The position numbers and the translations under genes are program-made. This document shows, piece after piece, positions 18,346 to 27,478 of a stretch of DNA of 47,405 nt. Every line of letters begins with the position of its first letter. The first letter of the stretch is position 1. A model generated the notes under the pieces. It made no database searches and was not told the origin of the DNA. It saw only the letters and a program-made list of their open reading frames with translations. This DNA is from Tepidamorphus sp. (GTDB taxonomy: Bacteria; Pseudomonadota; Alphaproteobacteria; Rhizobiales; Tepidamorphaceae): positions 1 to 47,405 of the forward strand of contig JANQKY010000031.1 in NCBI GenBank assembly GCA_028280885.1, read 5' to 3'.

Positions 18346-18815
18346 TGGCTGTCACCCGGGCTCGATGGGGCTCGGTGCAGGTTTGGGGATCGGGCCCACG
18401 ACGGTGGCGACAGCACCGAAAAGGCTGTCGATCTTTACCTTAATCGGATATTACCTTGTAATTGCCGAAAATTGGATTGATTCTTTTCGCGGCGCGGATA
18501 CGCTCATCGCCAATAGACGTGCGCGCGGTAGCTGGCAATCAAAAAGCAAGATACCGTCGCTTACAGTTCGAATACCCTACGGAATGCTCAGGTCCGCCGC
18601 ATCTCCTGGGTCCGTGGGGTTAGGCTGGCCGGAGAGCGGTTAGAGTGGCCTCCTCGTATGACCCGCCTCCGGCCGGCCACCGTTTCCCAAGCAGATCCCC
18701 TTGCAATTATCACGGAAAATATTAGCCGGCGCATTGATCGTTGCGCAAGGCCATAGCGCACTCGTCGGCCTGTATCGAGGGGATGGCCGATATCGCGGCC
18801 GGGGGAATATCGGAC
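18346..18815. other. Gene-free region after pleD
   Basis: No gene is supported. The part from about 18420 to 18560 and around 18700 is distinctly AT-richer than the surroundings. It holds TTAA-N7-TTAC at 18440-18454, which resembles a CtrA site, but it lies between convergent genes with no downstream target. No tRNA-like or clear terminator structure was found. It could hold a small RNA; nothing in the sequence proves it. Confidence 0.4.
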
Positions 18816-18867
18816 CGTCCGGGCTCTCCGATCCCGGATATTCGCTATCGCGATGTCCGAGATGACG
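18816..18867 (-). repeat. Dispersed repeat family 3, copy 2
   Basis: The reverse complement begins CGTCATCTCGG and ends GATCGGAGAGCCCGGACG. It matches 3718-3769 at about 45 of 52 positions. Confidence 0.7.
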
Positions 18868-18902
18868 CGGGATAGATTGGAGTGCCGCCGCCAGCCATTC
18901 TG

Positions 18903-19250
18903 ATGTCATTGCCGGGCTTGTCCCACTGCTGTCCGGTTTGGTGGAGCTCAGGTCTGTTATTGCCAGGGTGTGGGGCACATCTGTGCGCGGGCTTCCTTGC
19001 CCGGCCGCGGCTCCCTCACCCCGGCCCTTCGGACCGACCCTCTCCCGCCAAGGGGGAGAGGGAAAGAGCGCGCTGGATGGATTGGACAAAGTGGCACCGA
19101 CATCATGTGCGGCATCGGCGTTTTCTGTCTGCTGACGGTTGCAACGACCGCACGGCCCATCAGAAGCACTCGCACCCTCTCCCCTCCGAGGGAGAGGGTC
19201 GGCCCGAAGGGCCGGGGTGGGGGTCCGTGGCACGGCCGCTCGTCGTGCCA
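18903..19250 (+). repeat. Dispersed 346-bp-class repeat, copy A (contains long inverted arms)
   Basis: This unit matches 36621-36966 in reverse orientation. Landmarks in order: GTCATTGCCGGGCTTGTCCC, TTGCCAGGGTGTGGG, CTTGCCCGGCCGCGG, a left arm 19013-19062 (CCCTCACCCCGGCCC to GGGGGAGAGGG), an interior GAAAGAGCGCGCTGGATGGA to CACTCGCA, a right arm 19175-19222, and GTGGCACGGCCG. The arms are inverted copies of each other and each contains its own CCCTCTCCC/GGGAGAGGG hairpin. There is no transposase and no flanking gene remnant. Confidence 0.82.
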
Positions 19251-19301
19251 GTCCCCCGGGATGACGCGGGAGAAATGGTGGTCCAAACGCTCATCCCTGC
19301 C

Positions 19302-19331
19302 GTTGCCCGACCAAGTCGGAGATGACAGCCG
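19302..19331 (+). repeat. Dispersed repeat family 4, copy 3
   Basis: GTTGCCCGACCAAGTCGGAG followed by ATGACAGCCG. It matches 3912-3942 and 3657-3684. Confidence 0.5.
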
Positions 19332-19333
19332 TG

Positions 19334-19385
19334 GGGGTGGCCAAGCTGAAAACAAAAGCCACGTCGCCGCTGAACCGGACAGTGG
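19334..19385 (-). repeat. Dispersed repeat family 2, copy 2
   Basis: Reverse complement: CCACTGTCCGGTTCAGCG, then TTTGTTTTCAG, then GGCCACCCC. It matches 3512-3562. Confidence 0.6.
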
Positions 19386-19474
19386 TGGACCTGTTCCGGC
19401 AATGACACGGAGGGGGAAATAGCGGGCGATACCGAGACACCGCATCCATCGTGGAAAGCAGAGTTCGGGCGCGG

Positions 19475-19506
19475 CAAAAGAAAAGGCACCGCCGGCCGGC
19501 GGTGCC
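19475..19506 (-). terminator. Rho-independent terminator of rpmG
   Basis: A perfect 22-bp palindrome (GGCACCGCCGG / CCGGCGGTGCC, 19485-19506) is followed on the minus strand by TTTTCTTTT (19476-19484). A smaller GCCTGAC-CGC-GTCAGGC hairpin (19528-19543) sits between it and the rpmG stop codon. Confidence 0.85.
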
Positions 19507-19547
19507 CGAAACGTCCGATCGGATAAGCCTGACCGCGTCAGGCCGGC

Positions 19548-19715
19548 TTACTTGATCTTGGCTTCCTTGAACTCGACATGCTTGCGCGCCACCGGATCGT
19601 ATTTGCGCACCGTCATCTTCTCGGTCATCGTGCGGGTGTTCTTCTTGGTCACGTAGAAATAGCCCGTGTCGGCGGTGCTCACGAGCCGGATCTTGACCGT
19701 GGTCGGCTTGGCCAT
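19548..19715 (-). CDS. rpmG: 50S ribosomal protein L33
   Basis: A 55-residue basic protein, [20 protein letters not shown] at the start and [10 protein letters not shown] at the end, with the L33 core [10 protein letters not shown] and KYDPVARKH. It binds 23S rRNA near the E site. This is the zinc-free form: no Cys at all, so it does not depend on zinc supply. AGGGA lies 7-8 bases before the ATG, and a strong terminator follows. The gene stands alone on the minus strand between the repeat block and the MFS gene. Confidence 0.96.
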   Translation of the reverse strand: MAKPTTVKIRLVSTADTGYFYVTKKNTRTMTEKMTVRKYDPVARKHVEFKEAKIK

Positions 19716-19857
19716 TGTATCAGTCCCTAAGTTGGTATGTCCCGTGCGGGGATCTCGTCAAATCCGGCCGCGACCCGATCAGGGTGCAATCGGAGGATGC
19801 CCCGATTGATGCGGCATTTGGAATCCGGCCGGCAACGTAAGCGCTGCTGCGCAAAAG

Positions 19858-21042
19858 TCAAGGACGACCGGTCCGCATCGCAAGCCGGACGCCCGCCAGG
19901 ACGGCATAGCCGCCGAACAGCGCCATCAGCACGACGAGCAGCCCGTAGGAGGGCGAAACCTGCATCGCCGCGCCGCTGGCCAGCGGTCCGACGATCATGC
20001 CGACCGCATACATCATGACGAACAGGCCGTTGGCCGACGCCAGTTCGGCACCGGAAAAGCGCGTGCCCAACGAGGTCAGCCCGACGGTGTAGAGGCCCGC
20101 CGCCATCCCGCCGGCCAGGAAGAAGACGCCGAACAGGACCGAATAGGACCCGATGAACAGGAAGACCAGGCCGATCCCGCCGCAGGCCCCGGCGGCGCAC
20201 ACGACCAGCAGCAGGTTCCGGTTGACCCGGTCGGCGAGCAGTCCGATCGGTATCTGTAAAAGCATGTTGCCGAGCCCGATCGCCGTGATCAGCAGGGCGG
20301 CCGCGCTCTCCGTCATGCCGATCTTGCCGCCCCACAGGGCGAGGAAGCCGAAGAAGCTCGATTCGGCGGCGCCGAACACGAAGGAGGCCAGGATCGCCGC
20401 GGGTGCGACCATCAGCAGGGCCAGCAGGCCGAAGCGGGATTTGCTGACGATCTGCGGCGCCGACGAGGAGGCCAGGCTCACGGGGATGAGGGCAAGGAGC
20501 ATGATCGCAATCGCAATTGCGATCGGCAGCATACCCTGGCTGCCGGTCAGGGCGAGGATCGCCGGCCCCAGCGCGAAGCCGCCCGACAGGACGCTGCCAT
20601 AGATGCCGATGATCAGGCCCCGCCGGTGTTCGGGTGCCGCGGAATTGATCCAGAATTCGCTGATCACGAAGATCACCGTGATCGCGCCGACGAGCACGAA
20701 GCGCAGCGGAAACCAGGCCCAGAACGGCGTAAACGGCAGGAGCAGCAGCGCCACGCAGCCGGCCGCGACCGACAGAAAGATCACCGTCTTCACCCCGAGC
20801 ACGCGGACGAAACCCGCCGTCAGCGGCGAGGCGATCAGCCCCGCCAGTCCGGCCGACGCGGTGTTGATGCCGATCCAGAATTCCGGGATGCCGCGATGGT
20901 GCAGCATCAGCGACAGGAGCGGGATCGTCAGGCTCGTCGCGACGCCGACGACGGTAATGCAGACGATCGCGGCGGCGATGCCGCGCAGAGCGCTGCCATC
21001 CGACACCGGGCCGCTCACCTTCACGCCGTCGATGTCGGGCAC
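19858..21042 (-). CDS. Major facilitator superfamily transporter (YcaD-like)
   Basis: A 394-residue protein with 12 hydrophobic segments in the usual 6+6 arrangement. Family features are FWIGINTASAGLAGL in the first half, FVISEFWINSAAPEHRRGLIIGIYG around helix 4-5, and GLLADRVNRN between helices 8 and 9. The pattern fits the YcaD-type MFS group; the substrate is unknown. The start is a GTG at 21042 preceded by GAGAGGG. It follows the NUDIX gene by 35 bases on the same strand. The 142 bases to rpmG contain no terminator I can see, so read-through into rpmG is possible. Confidence 0.87.
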   Translation of the reverse strand: MPDIDGVKVSGPVSDGSALRGIAAAIVCITVVGVATSLTIPLLSLMLHHRGIPEFWIGINTASAGLAGLIASPLTAGFVRVLGVKTVIFLSVAAGCVALLLLPFTPFWAWFPLRFVLVGAITVIFVISEFWINSAAPEHRRGLIIGIYGSVLSGGFALGPAILALTGSQGMLPIAIAIAIMLLALIPVSLASSSAPQIVSKSRFGLLALLMVAPAAILASFVFGAAESSFFGFLALWGGKIGMTESAAALLITAIGLGNMLLQIPIGLLADRVNRNLLLVVCAAGACGGIGLVFLFIGSYSVLFGVFFLAGGMAAGLYTVGLTSLGTRFSGAELASANGLFVMMYAVGMIVGPLASGAAMQVSPSYGLLVVLMALFGGYAVLAGVRLAMRTGRP

Positions 21043-21077
21043 CGGTCCCTCTCGCTGGCAGGAGGACTGTTCACCGT

Positions 21078-21809
21078 CTACAGGAGCTCGCGCCGGAAGC
21101 GCTTTCCGACCGCGTGATAGTGCGGCACCGGTCGCGACAGTGACAGGCCCCGTTCCGCTTCGATATGGGTCTGCAGCTCTTCCATGGCGACCTGGGTGAT
21201 GTTCGGCAGCCTGAGCGTCTTGACGTCGGTGATGGGAACCCAGACGAGATCGCCCAGTTCATCCGTCGGGCGCTGCTCGCGGGGCAGGTCGAGGGCGATA
21301 TCGGAGGCCTCCATGGCGAAGAAGCGGTTGTCGAAGCGGCGCGGCATGCGCGGCGGCGTGATCGCGCGCATGAAATAGACGAGCTTCGTCGGGTCCGGCA
21401 GGTAGCCGTGGTCGATGAAGGCGCGCCAGTCGCCGCTGACCGGCTTGTCGGTGCGGCCCGGCCGGCCGATCAGGATACCGGCCTCCTCGAAGGCCTCGCG
21501 GATGCCGGCAAGCGCGATCGCGCGGGCCCGCCGCGCGCTCGGCCGGCCGCGCATCCTGGTCATCAGCCGCTGGCAGGCTTCCGGCGCGAGTTCGGCCGCC
21601 GCCGGCGCGATGGCATCGTCTGGATCGACCCGGCCGCCGGGAAACACATAGGCGCCGGGATAGAAGACATGCTTGTCGCTGCGCCGCCCCATCAGCACAT
21701 GCGGCTCACCCTTGCGGGTGTCGATGATGACGATGGAGGCCGAATCTGCCGGTTTCCGGTTCGGGTGCGTGGGTTTGAGCCACTTCTCGTTGTCCAGCCG
21801 GTCATCCAT
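21078..21809 (-). CDS. NUDIX hydrolase
   Basis: A 243-residue protein with YVFPGGRVDPDD and the Nudix box core AGIREAFEEAGIL, containing the RExxEExG residues that bind the catalytic metal. There is an insert of about 30 residues between the GGR and RE parts, as in the larger Nudix proteins related to mammalian NUDT19/NUDT7, which act on CoA derivatives; the substrate here is uncertain. It is likely cytosolic. It starts 12 bases after the DUF983 stop and belongs to the topA-rnr-DUF983-NUDIX minus-strand run. Confidence 0.87.
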   Translation of the reverse strand: MDDRLDNEKWLKPTHPNRKPADSASIVIIDTRKGEPHVLMGRRSDKHVFYPGAYVFPGGRVDPDDAIAPAAAELAPEACQRLMTRMRGRPSARRARAIALAGIREAFEEAGILIGRPGRTDKPVSGDWRAFIDHGYLPDPTKLVYFMRAITPPRMPRRFDNRFFAMEASDIALDLPREQRPTDELGDLVWVPITDVKTLRLPNITQVAMEELQTHIEAERGLSLSRPVPHYHAVGKRFRRELL

Positions 21810-21821
21810 GGGAAGGGCCTG

Positions 21822-22298
21822 TTAGGACTGCGGTTTCGCCGGTGCGAAGCGTTCGGGATCGAGCCCGTCCCAGTCCTCGCGGCCGCCAGAGCGGGGATCG
21901 AAACCGTGCATGTAGTTGCCCCATTGCAGGCCGACGAGCGTGCCCTTGATGATCGGTAAAAGGGTGAGGCAGGCGATAAGCGTGATCAGTGTCCAGCCGA
22001 CGATCTGCAGCCACATTGCCGGGGCGAACATGCGCTCGACCGTCAGGACCAGCGGCACGACGATATGGCCGACGATGACGATGGTGAAATAGGGCGGCGC
22101 GTCGTCGGCGCGCTGGTGGTGCAACTCCTCGCCGCAGTCCGGGCAGCGGTCGTTGACCTTGAGATAGGCGCGGAACAGGCGTCCGTGCCCGCAGGCCGGG
22201 CAGCGCAGGGCGGCGCCGCGCAGCATCGCGGCCTTGACGGGGCGCGGCGGCAACGTGCTGCCGGCGTCTATCTGGGGAGTGGTCGGTTGAAAAGGCAT
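21822..22298 (-). CDS. DUF983 family membrane protein with zinc-ribbon
   Basis: A 158-residue protein. The N-terminal cytosolic part has two CxxC pairs (CPACGHG and CPDCGEE), a probable zinc ribbon. Two hydrophobic segments follow (TIVIVGHIVVPLVLTVERMF and LQIVGWTLITLIACLTLLPI). The ADDAPPYFTIVIVGH and KGTLVGLQW motifs are hallmarks of DUF983, a family found mostly in Hyphomicrobiales next to rnr. Its function is unknown. AGGAA precedes the ATG. It starts 7 bases after the rnr stop, so it is probably co-transcribed with rnr and topA. Confidence 0.9.
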   Translation of the reverse strand: MPFQPTTPQIDAGSTLPPRPVKAAMLRGAALRCPACGHGRLFRAYLKVNDRCPDCGEELHHQRADDAPPYFTIVIVGHIVVPLVLTVERMFAPAMWLQIVGWTLITLIACLTLLPIIKGTLVGLQWGNYMHGFDPRSGGREDWDGLDPERFAPAKPQS

Positions 22299-22305
22299 TG
22301 GGTTC

Positions 22306-24618
22306 CTATCGGCGTTTCTTGATCCGGTCGGCCGGTCGCTTGCGGCCGCGGCCGGACGGTCTGCCAGGGCGGCGACCAGGGGACGTCTTTCCTACATACT
22401 TGCCTTCGCTGACGATCTCAAATCGCAGCGCGCCGGCAAGCGGTACCGCCTCGACGAGCTTGACGGTGACGGGATCGCCGAGCGTGAAGGCCTCGCCGCT
22501 GCGTTCGCCGACCATGCGCCGGCCGGCCTCCTCGTAGCGATAATAGTCGTTTCCGATGGTTGCGGCGGGCACGAAGCCGTCCGCGCCGGTGTTTTCGAGC
22601 CGGATGAACAGGCCCGAGCGGGTAACACCCGTGATCCGCCCTTCGAACCGGGCGCCGATCCGGTCGGCCAGGAAATGCGCCGTCAGGCGATCGACCGTCT
22701 CCCGTTCGGCCGCCATGGCGCGGCGTTCGGTCGCAGAAATATGGGCGGCGATCTCGTCGAGCTTGGCGATTTCGCCGTCGGTCAGGCCGTCGTCGCCGAG
22801 CTTGAGCGCGCGGATCAGCGCGCGATGGACGATCAGATCGGCATAGCGGCGGATCGGCGAGGTGAAATGCGCATAGCGGCGCAGGTTGAGACCGAAATGG
22901 CCGAAATTCTCCGCCGCGTATTCCGCCTGGGCCTGGCTGCGCAGGACGACTTCGTTGACCAGCCGCTCATGTTCCGTCTCGGCGGCGCGTTTCAGGATCG
23001 CGTTGAAATGCCGCGGCAGCAGCACGCCCGACTTCGGCAGCTTCATGTCGATCGTCGCCAGGAAATCGGCAAGCGCGGCGAGTTTTTCCGGCGAGGGCGA
23101 ATCGTGGACGCGGTAGAGCAGGGGCGTACGGCGTTTCTCAAGCGTCTCGGCGGCGGCCACATTGGCCAGGATCATGAAAGCCTCGATCAGCTTGTGGCTG
23201 TCGAGGCGTTCGGGCACCAGAACGCGCTCGACATGGCCGCGTTCATCGAGGATCAGCTTGCGCTCGGGGATGTCGAGTTCGAGCGGCTCGCGCTGGTCAC
23301 GGGCATGGGCAACCGCGCGATAGGCGTCCCACAGCGGCCGGAGCACCGGTTCGGTAAAGGGCGCGGCGTCCGCGTCGGCGGTTCCGTCGATTGCCCCTTG
23401 CGCCTGCTCGTAGCTCAGGTTCGCGGCGATGCGGATCAGGGCGCGCAGGAAGCGGTGCTTCAGCATCCGCCCGGTGCGGTTGATCTTCAGTTCGGCGACG
23501 AGGACAGGGCGGTCCACGCCGACCTTCAGCGAGCATAGATCCGCCGACAGCGCCTCCGGCAGCATCGGCACCACGCGGTCGGGAAAGTAGGCGGAATTGC
23601 CCCGGTCCCGCGCCGAGCGGTCCAAGGCGGAGCCCGGCGTGACGTAAGACGCGACATCGGCGATCGCGACCGTGATGATGAAGCCGCCCTCGTTCTCCGG
23701 ATCGGCGTCGGGGGCCGCATGGACCGCGTCGTCATGGTCCTTGGCGTCGTGCGGGTCGATCGTGATCAGCGGCAGCGCGCGAAGATCGGTCCGGCCGGCA
23801 AGATCGGCGGGCCTGGCTGCGTCCGCTTCCGCGAGCACCTCCGGGGCGAATTCAAGCGGAATGCCATGCGCCAGGATGGCGATCAGGCTCACCGCCTTCT
23901 CGCTCTTCATGTCGCCGACTGTGTCGCGGACGATCGCGCGGGGTGGTCCGAGCCGCGTGCCGCGTTTGACCTCCACGGATACGAGGTCGCCGTCCTCGGC
24001 CTCTCCGGCATCGCCCGGCGCGACGAGCAGTTCGCGGCGGTTCTTCTTGTCGACGGAATGGACGATGCCGCCACCGCCCGGCTGCGGCTCGAACACGCCG
24101 AGCACGGTGCGCGGCTGCCGGTCGAGCACCCGGACGACGCGGCCCTCATGGCGGAAGCCGCCGGCCTCGTCGGCGATCTCGCGGAGGCGCACCATCACCC
24201 GGTCGCCGACGCCGGCGACCGGCGCCCGCATCGCCCGCCGGCTCGCGGCCGGAACGATCGTGATGACCGGCGGGGCGCCGTGTGACGCCTCGTCCCAGTC
24301 GGTGGGAACCGCGATCAGGTCACCGTCCGGGTCCCGGCCGGTGATCTCGAGTTCCTCCACCGGGGCGAGATGGCCGGCCCGCTTGCCGGCGCGATTGATC
24401 GTCTTGCGCCGGCCCTCGATCAGGCCCTCGTCGGCCATTTCCCGCAGCATTCGCTTCAGCGCGATGCGGTCGGCCGACTTGACGCCGAAGGCGCGGGCGA
24501 TCTCGCGTTTGCCCGCCTTGCCGGGATGGTCGCGCAGGAAGGCCAGGATCTGGTCCCGGTCGGGCAGGGCGCCCCCGTCGCCCTTCTTGTCCTTACCCTG
24601 CCGGCCCTTCACCGTCAT
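22306..24618 (-). CDS. rnr: Ribonuclease R
   Basis: A 770-residue processive 3'-5' exoribonuclease that degrades structured RNA and tagged mRNAs. It has an N-terminal winged-helix segment (ILAFLRDHPGKAGKREIARAFG), cold-shock domains, the RNB catalytic domain with the metal-binding Asp cluster TIDPHDAKDHDDAVHA, an S1 domain (GARFEGRITGVTRSGLFIRL), and a basic C-terminal tail ending in KKRR. The start ATG overlaps the topA stop by four bases (ATGA), so its translation depends on topA. DUF983 follows 7 bases downstream. Confidence 0.95.
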   Translation of the reverse strand: MTVKGRQGKDKKGDGGALPDRDQILAFLRDHPGKAGKREIARAFGVKSADRIALKRMLREMADEGLIEGRRKTINRAGKRAGHLAPVEELEITGRDPDGDLIAVPTDWDEASHGAPPVITIVPAASRRAMRAPVAGVGDRVMVRLREIADEAGGFRHEGRVVRVLDRQPRTVLGVFEPQPGGGGIVHSVDKKNRRELLVAPGDAGEAEDGDLVSVEVKRGTRLGPPRAIVRDTVGDMKSEKAVSLIAILAHGIPLEFAPEVLAEADAARPADLAGRTDLRALPLITIDPHDAKDHDDAVHAAPDADPENEGGFIITVAIADVASYVTPGSALDRSARDRGNSAYFPDRVVPMLPEALSADLCSLKVGVDRPVLVAELKINRTGRMLKHRFLRALIRIAANLSYEQAQGAIDGTADADAAPFTEPVLRPLWDAYRAVAHARDQREPLELDIPERKLILDERGHVERVLVPERLDSHKLIEAFMILANVAAAETLEKRRTPLLYRVHDSPSPEKLAALADFLATIDMKLPKSGVLLPRHFNAILKRAAETEHERLVNEVVLRSQAQAEYAAENFGHFGLNLRRYAHFTSPIRRYADLIVHRALIRALKLGDDGLTDGEIAKLDEIAAHISATERRAMAAERETVDRLTAHFLADRIGARFEGRITGVTRSGLFIRLENTGADGFVPAATIGNDYYRYEEAGRRMVGERSGEAFTLGDPVTVKLVEAVPLAGALRFEIVSEGKYVGKTSPGRRPGRPSGRGRKRPADRIKKRR

Positions 24619-27212
24619 TCTGATTTGCTGGCCGACTTGCCGGTGCTCTTCTTGGTCCGCTTCGGTTTCTTGGCCGGACCCTTCGCCGCCTTGGCGGCGA
24701 GCAGTTCGGCGGCGAGATCGAGCGTCACCGTCTCCGGATCGGTGCCCTTGGGCAGGGTCGCGTTGATCTTGCCGTCGGTCACATAGGGGCCGTAGCGGCC
24801 GGATTTCACCTCGATCGCGCCGGCGAAATCGGCATGTTCGCCAAGCGCCTTGATGGTTGCCGCCGCGCCGCGCCGCCCGCCGCGCTGCTGCTTTTCGGCC
24901 AAGGCCGCGACCGCCCGGTTCAGACCGACGGTGAACACCTCGTCGACGGAATCGAGATTGGCGTAGGTCTTTTCGTGCTGCACGAAGGGACCGTAGCGGC
25001 CGATGCCGGCATTGATCGGCTTGCCGGTCTCGGGATGGATGCCGACCTCGCGCGGCAGCGACAGATAGGCAAGCGCCTGCTCAAGCTCGATGGTGGCCGG
25101 ATCGACGCCCTTGGGCAGCGAGGCGCGCTGCGGCTTGTTGCCGTTCTCGCCCTCGCCGAGCTGGGCATAGGGGCCGAAGCGGCCTGTGCGGATCGACACC
25201 TCCAGGCCGGATTTCGGATCGATGCCGAGCACCCGCGCGCCGTTTGCCAGCGCGCCCGCGGCCGCCTCGCCATTCGGCGCGGTCAGGTCGCGGGTATAGC
25301 GGCAGTCGGGATAGTTGGAACAGCCGATGAACGGCCCGTTGCGGCCGCGCTTGATCGACAGCCGGCCGCCCTCGCAGGAGGGGCAGCCGCGCGGATCGCC
25401 GCCGTCTTCCTTTACGCCGTCCTCCTTTACCGGGAACACGTACGGCCCGAGGATCTCGTTCAGCGCCTCGAAGACCTCGGAGGTCTTCAATTCGCTCGTC
25501 GCCTCGATCTCGCCGATGAAATCGCGCCAGAAATCGCGCAACACGTCCTGCCAGCCGATATCGCCATTCGATATCTGGTCGAGCTTGGTTTCCAGGTCGG
25601 CGGTGAAGTCATAGGCGACATAGCGCCGGAAGAAGCCTTCCAGGAACGCCGTGACGACCCGGCCCTTGGCCTCCGGGACCAGCCGGCGCTTGTCGAGCCG
25701 GACATATTCGCGGTCCTGCAGGACCTTCAGCGTCGCCGCATAGGTCGAGGGCCGGCCGATGCCGAGCTCTTCGAGCCGCTTGATCAGCGTCGCCTCGGTA
25801 TAGCGCGGTGGCGGCTCGGTGAAGTGCTGGGTCGCGGTCGTCTTTTCGTGGTCAAGCGATTCGCCGTCCTTGACGGCCGGCAACCGCCGGTCCTCGTCGC
25901 TTTCGGCGTCGTCGTCGCGGCCCTCCTGATAGAGCGTCAGGAACCCGTCGAAGCGCTGCACGGTGCCGACCGCGCGCAGGCCGTAGGGCTTGCCGTCGGC
26001 GCCGGTCGCGGCGATTTCGACGGTCGTGCGCTCAAGCTCCGCTGATTCCATCTGGCTTGCCAGCGTCCGCTTCCAGATCAGTTCGTAGAGCCGCGCCTGG
26101 TCCTCGTCGAGCCCGCGCGCCACGTCGGCCGGACGGCGCCTGAGGTCGGTCGGCCGGATCGCCTCATGCGCCTCCTGGGCGTTCTTCGCCTTGGTGCGGT
26201 ACACCCGCGGCGAAGCAGGCAGATAGCGCTCGCCATAGTCGGATCCGATGACGGAGCGGGCCTCGCCGATCGCCTCGGGCACGATCTCGACGCCATCCGT
26301 CCGCATATAGGTGATCAGGCCGACGGTCTCGCCATTGACGCTGACGCCTTCATAGAGCCGCTGGGCGGTGCGCATGGTGCGGTCGGCGGAAAAGCCGAGC
26401 TTGCGCGAGGCCTCCTGCTGCAGCGTCGAGGTCATGAAGGGCGGCTGCGGATTGCGCTTGACCGGCTTCTTGGTAACCGAGACGACGCGATAGGAGGCGC
26501 CGTCCAGCGCCGCCTTGAGCTGTTCGGCGGTCTTGCCGTCACCGATCGTCAGCTTGTCGATCTTCTTGCCGTCGGCCGAAACCAGGCGGGCCTCGAAGCC
26601 GACACCATCGGCCAGCAGGCCGGCGACGATCGACCAGTATTCCTGCGGAACGAATTTCTCGATCTCCGCTTCCCGGTCGCAAACGATTCGCAGGGCGACC
26701 GACTGGACGCGTCCGGCCGACCGGGCGCCGGGGATCTTGCGCCACAACACCGGCGACAGGGTGAAGCCGACGAGATAGTCGAGCGCCCGGCGGGCGAGAT
26801 AGGCCTCGACCAGCGGCTGGTCGATCTCGCGCGGGCTGGCGATCGCGTCGAGCACCGCCTGCTTGGTGACGGCGTTGAAGACGACCCGCTCGACCGGCTT
26901 GCCCTTCAGCGCGCCCTTCTTGCGCAGCACCTCCAGCACATGCCAGGAAATCGCCTCGCCCTCGCGGTCGGGGTCGGTGGCGAGAATGACCCGGTCCGCC
27001 GATTTGACGGCCTTCGTGATCTCGGAGACCTGTTTGCTCTTCTTGGGATCGAGCTCCCAGGTCATCTCGAAGTCGTGGTCCGGCTGCACCGAACCGTCCT
27101 TCGACGGCAGGTCGCGGATATGGCCGAACGACGCCAGGACGTTGAAGTCCCTGCCGAGATACTTGTTGATCGTCTTAGCTTTCGCCGGAGACTCGACGAT
27201 GACGACGTGCAT
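24615..27212 (-). CDS. topA: DNA topoisomerase I (type IA)
   Basis: An 865-residue enzyme that relaxes negative supercoils. The Toprim domain begins at HVVIVESPAKAKTI and carries the metal site ATDPDREGE (Asp 80 and 82). The catalytic Tyr is residue 302 in LITYMRTDG. One C4 zinc finger is present (GCPSCEGG to GCSNYPDCRY), followed by several Toprim-C repeats (GRFGPYAQLG, GRYGPFVQHE, GRYGPYVTDG) and a Lys-rich tail. The ATG at 27212 is chosen because GGAAGG lies close upstream and the conserved N-terminus starts there; the frame is open 16 codons further with no similarity. rnr overlaps its stop by four bases. Confidence 0.96.
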   Translation of the reverse strand: MHVVIVESPAKAKTINKYLGRDFNVLASFGHIRDLPSKDGSVQPDHDFEMTWELDPKKSKQVSEITKAVKSADRVILATDPDREGEAISWHVLEVLRKKGALKGKPVERVVFNAVTKQAVLDAIASPREIDQPLVEAYLARRALDYLVGFTLSPVLWRKIPGARSAGRVQSVALRIVCDREAEIEKFVPQEYWSIVAGLLADGVGFEARLVSADGKKIDKLTIGDGKTAEQLKAALDGASYRVVSVTKKPVKRNPQPPFMTSTLQQEASRKLGFSADRTMRTAQRLYEGVSVNGETVGLITYMRTDGVEIVPEAIGEARSVIGSDYGERYLPASPRVYRTKAKNAQEAHEAIRPTDLRRRPADVARGLDEDQARLYELIWKRTLASQMESAELERTTVEIAATGADGKPYGLRAVGTVQRFDGFLTLYQEGRDDDAESDEDRRLPAVKDGESLDHEKTTATQHFTEPPPRYTEATLIKRLEELGIGRPSTYAATLKVLQDREYVRLDKRRLVPEAKGRVVTAFLEGFFRRYVAYDFTADLETKLDQISNGDIGWQDVLRDFWRDFIGEIEATSELKTSEVFEALNEILGPYVFPVKEDGVKEDGGDPRGCPSCEGGRLSIKRGRNGPFIGCSNYPDCRYTRDLTAPNGEAAAGALANGARVLGIDPKSGLEVSIRTGRFGPYAQLGEGENGNKPQRASLPKGVDPATIELEQALAYLSLPREVGIHPETGKPINAGIGRYGPFVQHEKTYANLDSVDEVFTVGLNRAVAALAEKQQRGGRRGAAATIKALGEHADFAGAIEVKSGRYGPYVTDGKINATLPKGTDPETVTLDLAAELLAAKAAKGPAKKPKRTKKSTGKSASKSE

Positions 27213-27392
27213 GGCACCTTCCGCTGGTCCGAATGGTTGAAACGGGCGTAACGAATTCAAGCCCGCAGACGGGCGCGAAAATGGGGAATGTGACTCCTTA
27301 AGTCAAACGGCGGCGTAGCAGCACCGCAACTGACCTGCGCAAAATGCACGTATAAAGTGTGTATGCGGGTGTATTCAATTAGAGAATGAACT

Positions 27393-27461
27393 GTGATATC
27401 ACCAACATGGTCTCAGGTATCACAATGAGCATCCTGAGAATACAACTTATTAGTGTATCAC
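27393..27461 (+). promoter_or_regulatory. Three TATCAC motifs in the AT-rich leader upstream of the small gene at 27475
   Basis: GTGATATCAC (27393-27402) is a perfect 10-bp palindrome. TATCAC recurs at 27418-27423, exactly 21 bases after the first (two helical turns), and at 27456-27461. The leader is far AT-richer than the genome average. The arrangement resembles binding sites of a regulator on one face of the helix, but no regulator is identified. Confidence 0.4.
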
Positions 27462-27478
27462 GGGGCGTTCGGGTGTGA
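27425..27478 (+). other. Possible 17-codon leader reading frame overlapping the next start
   Basis: An ATG at 27425 opens a frame of 17 codons rich in Ile, Leu, Arg and Val that ends in TGA at 27476-27478, overlapping the GTG start at 27475 by four bases (GTGA). That geometry is typical of translational coupling. No convincing ribosome-binding site precedes the ATG, so this may be chance. Confidence 0.25.

Noticed and set aside
18440..18454. TTAA-N7-TTAC resembling a CtrA binding site after pleD
   Set aside because: It is one mismatch from consensus in an AT-rich spot between convergent genes, with no gene it could control.
18970..19422. A reading frame through repeat copy A with a similar frame in copy B (minus strand, ending near 36661), suggesting a small conserved protein
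   Set aside because: Both copies share stretches such as RGRGKERAGW and IMCGI, but amino acid identity is lower than nucleotide identity, and the frame simply follows the shared DNA. No start signal is present.
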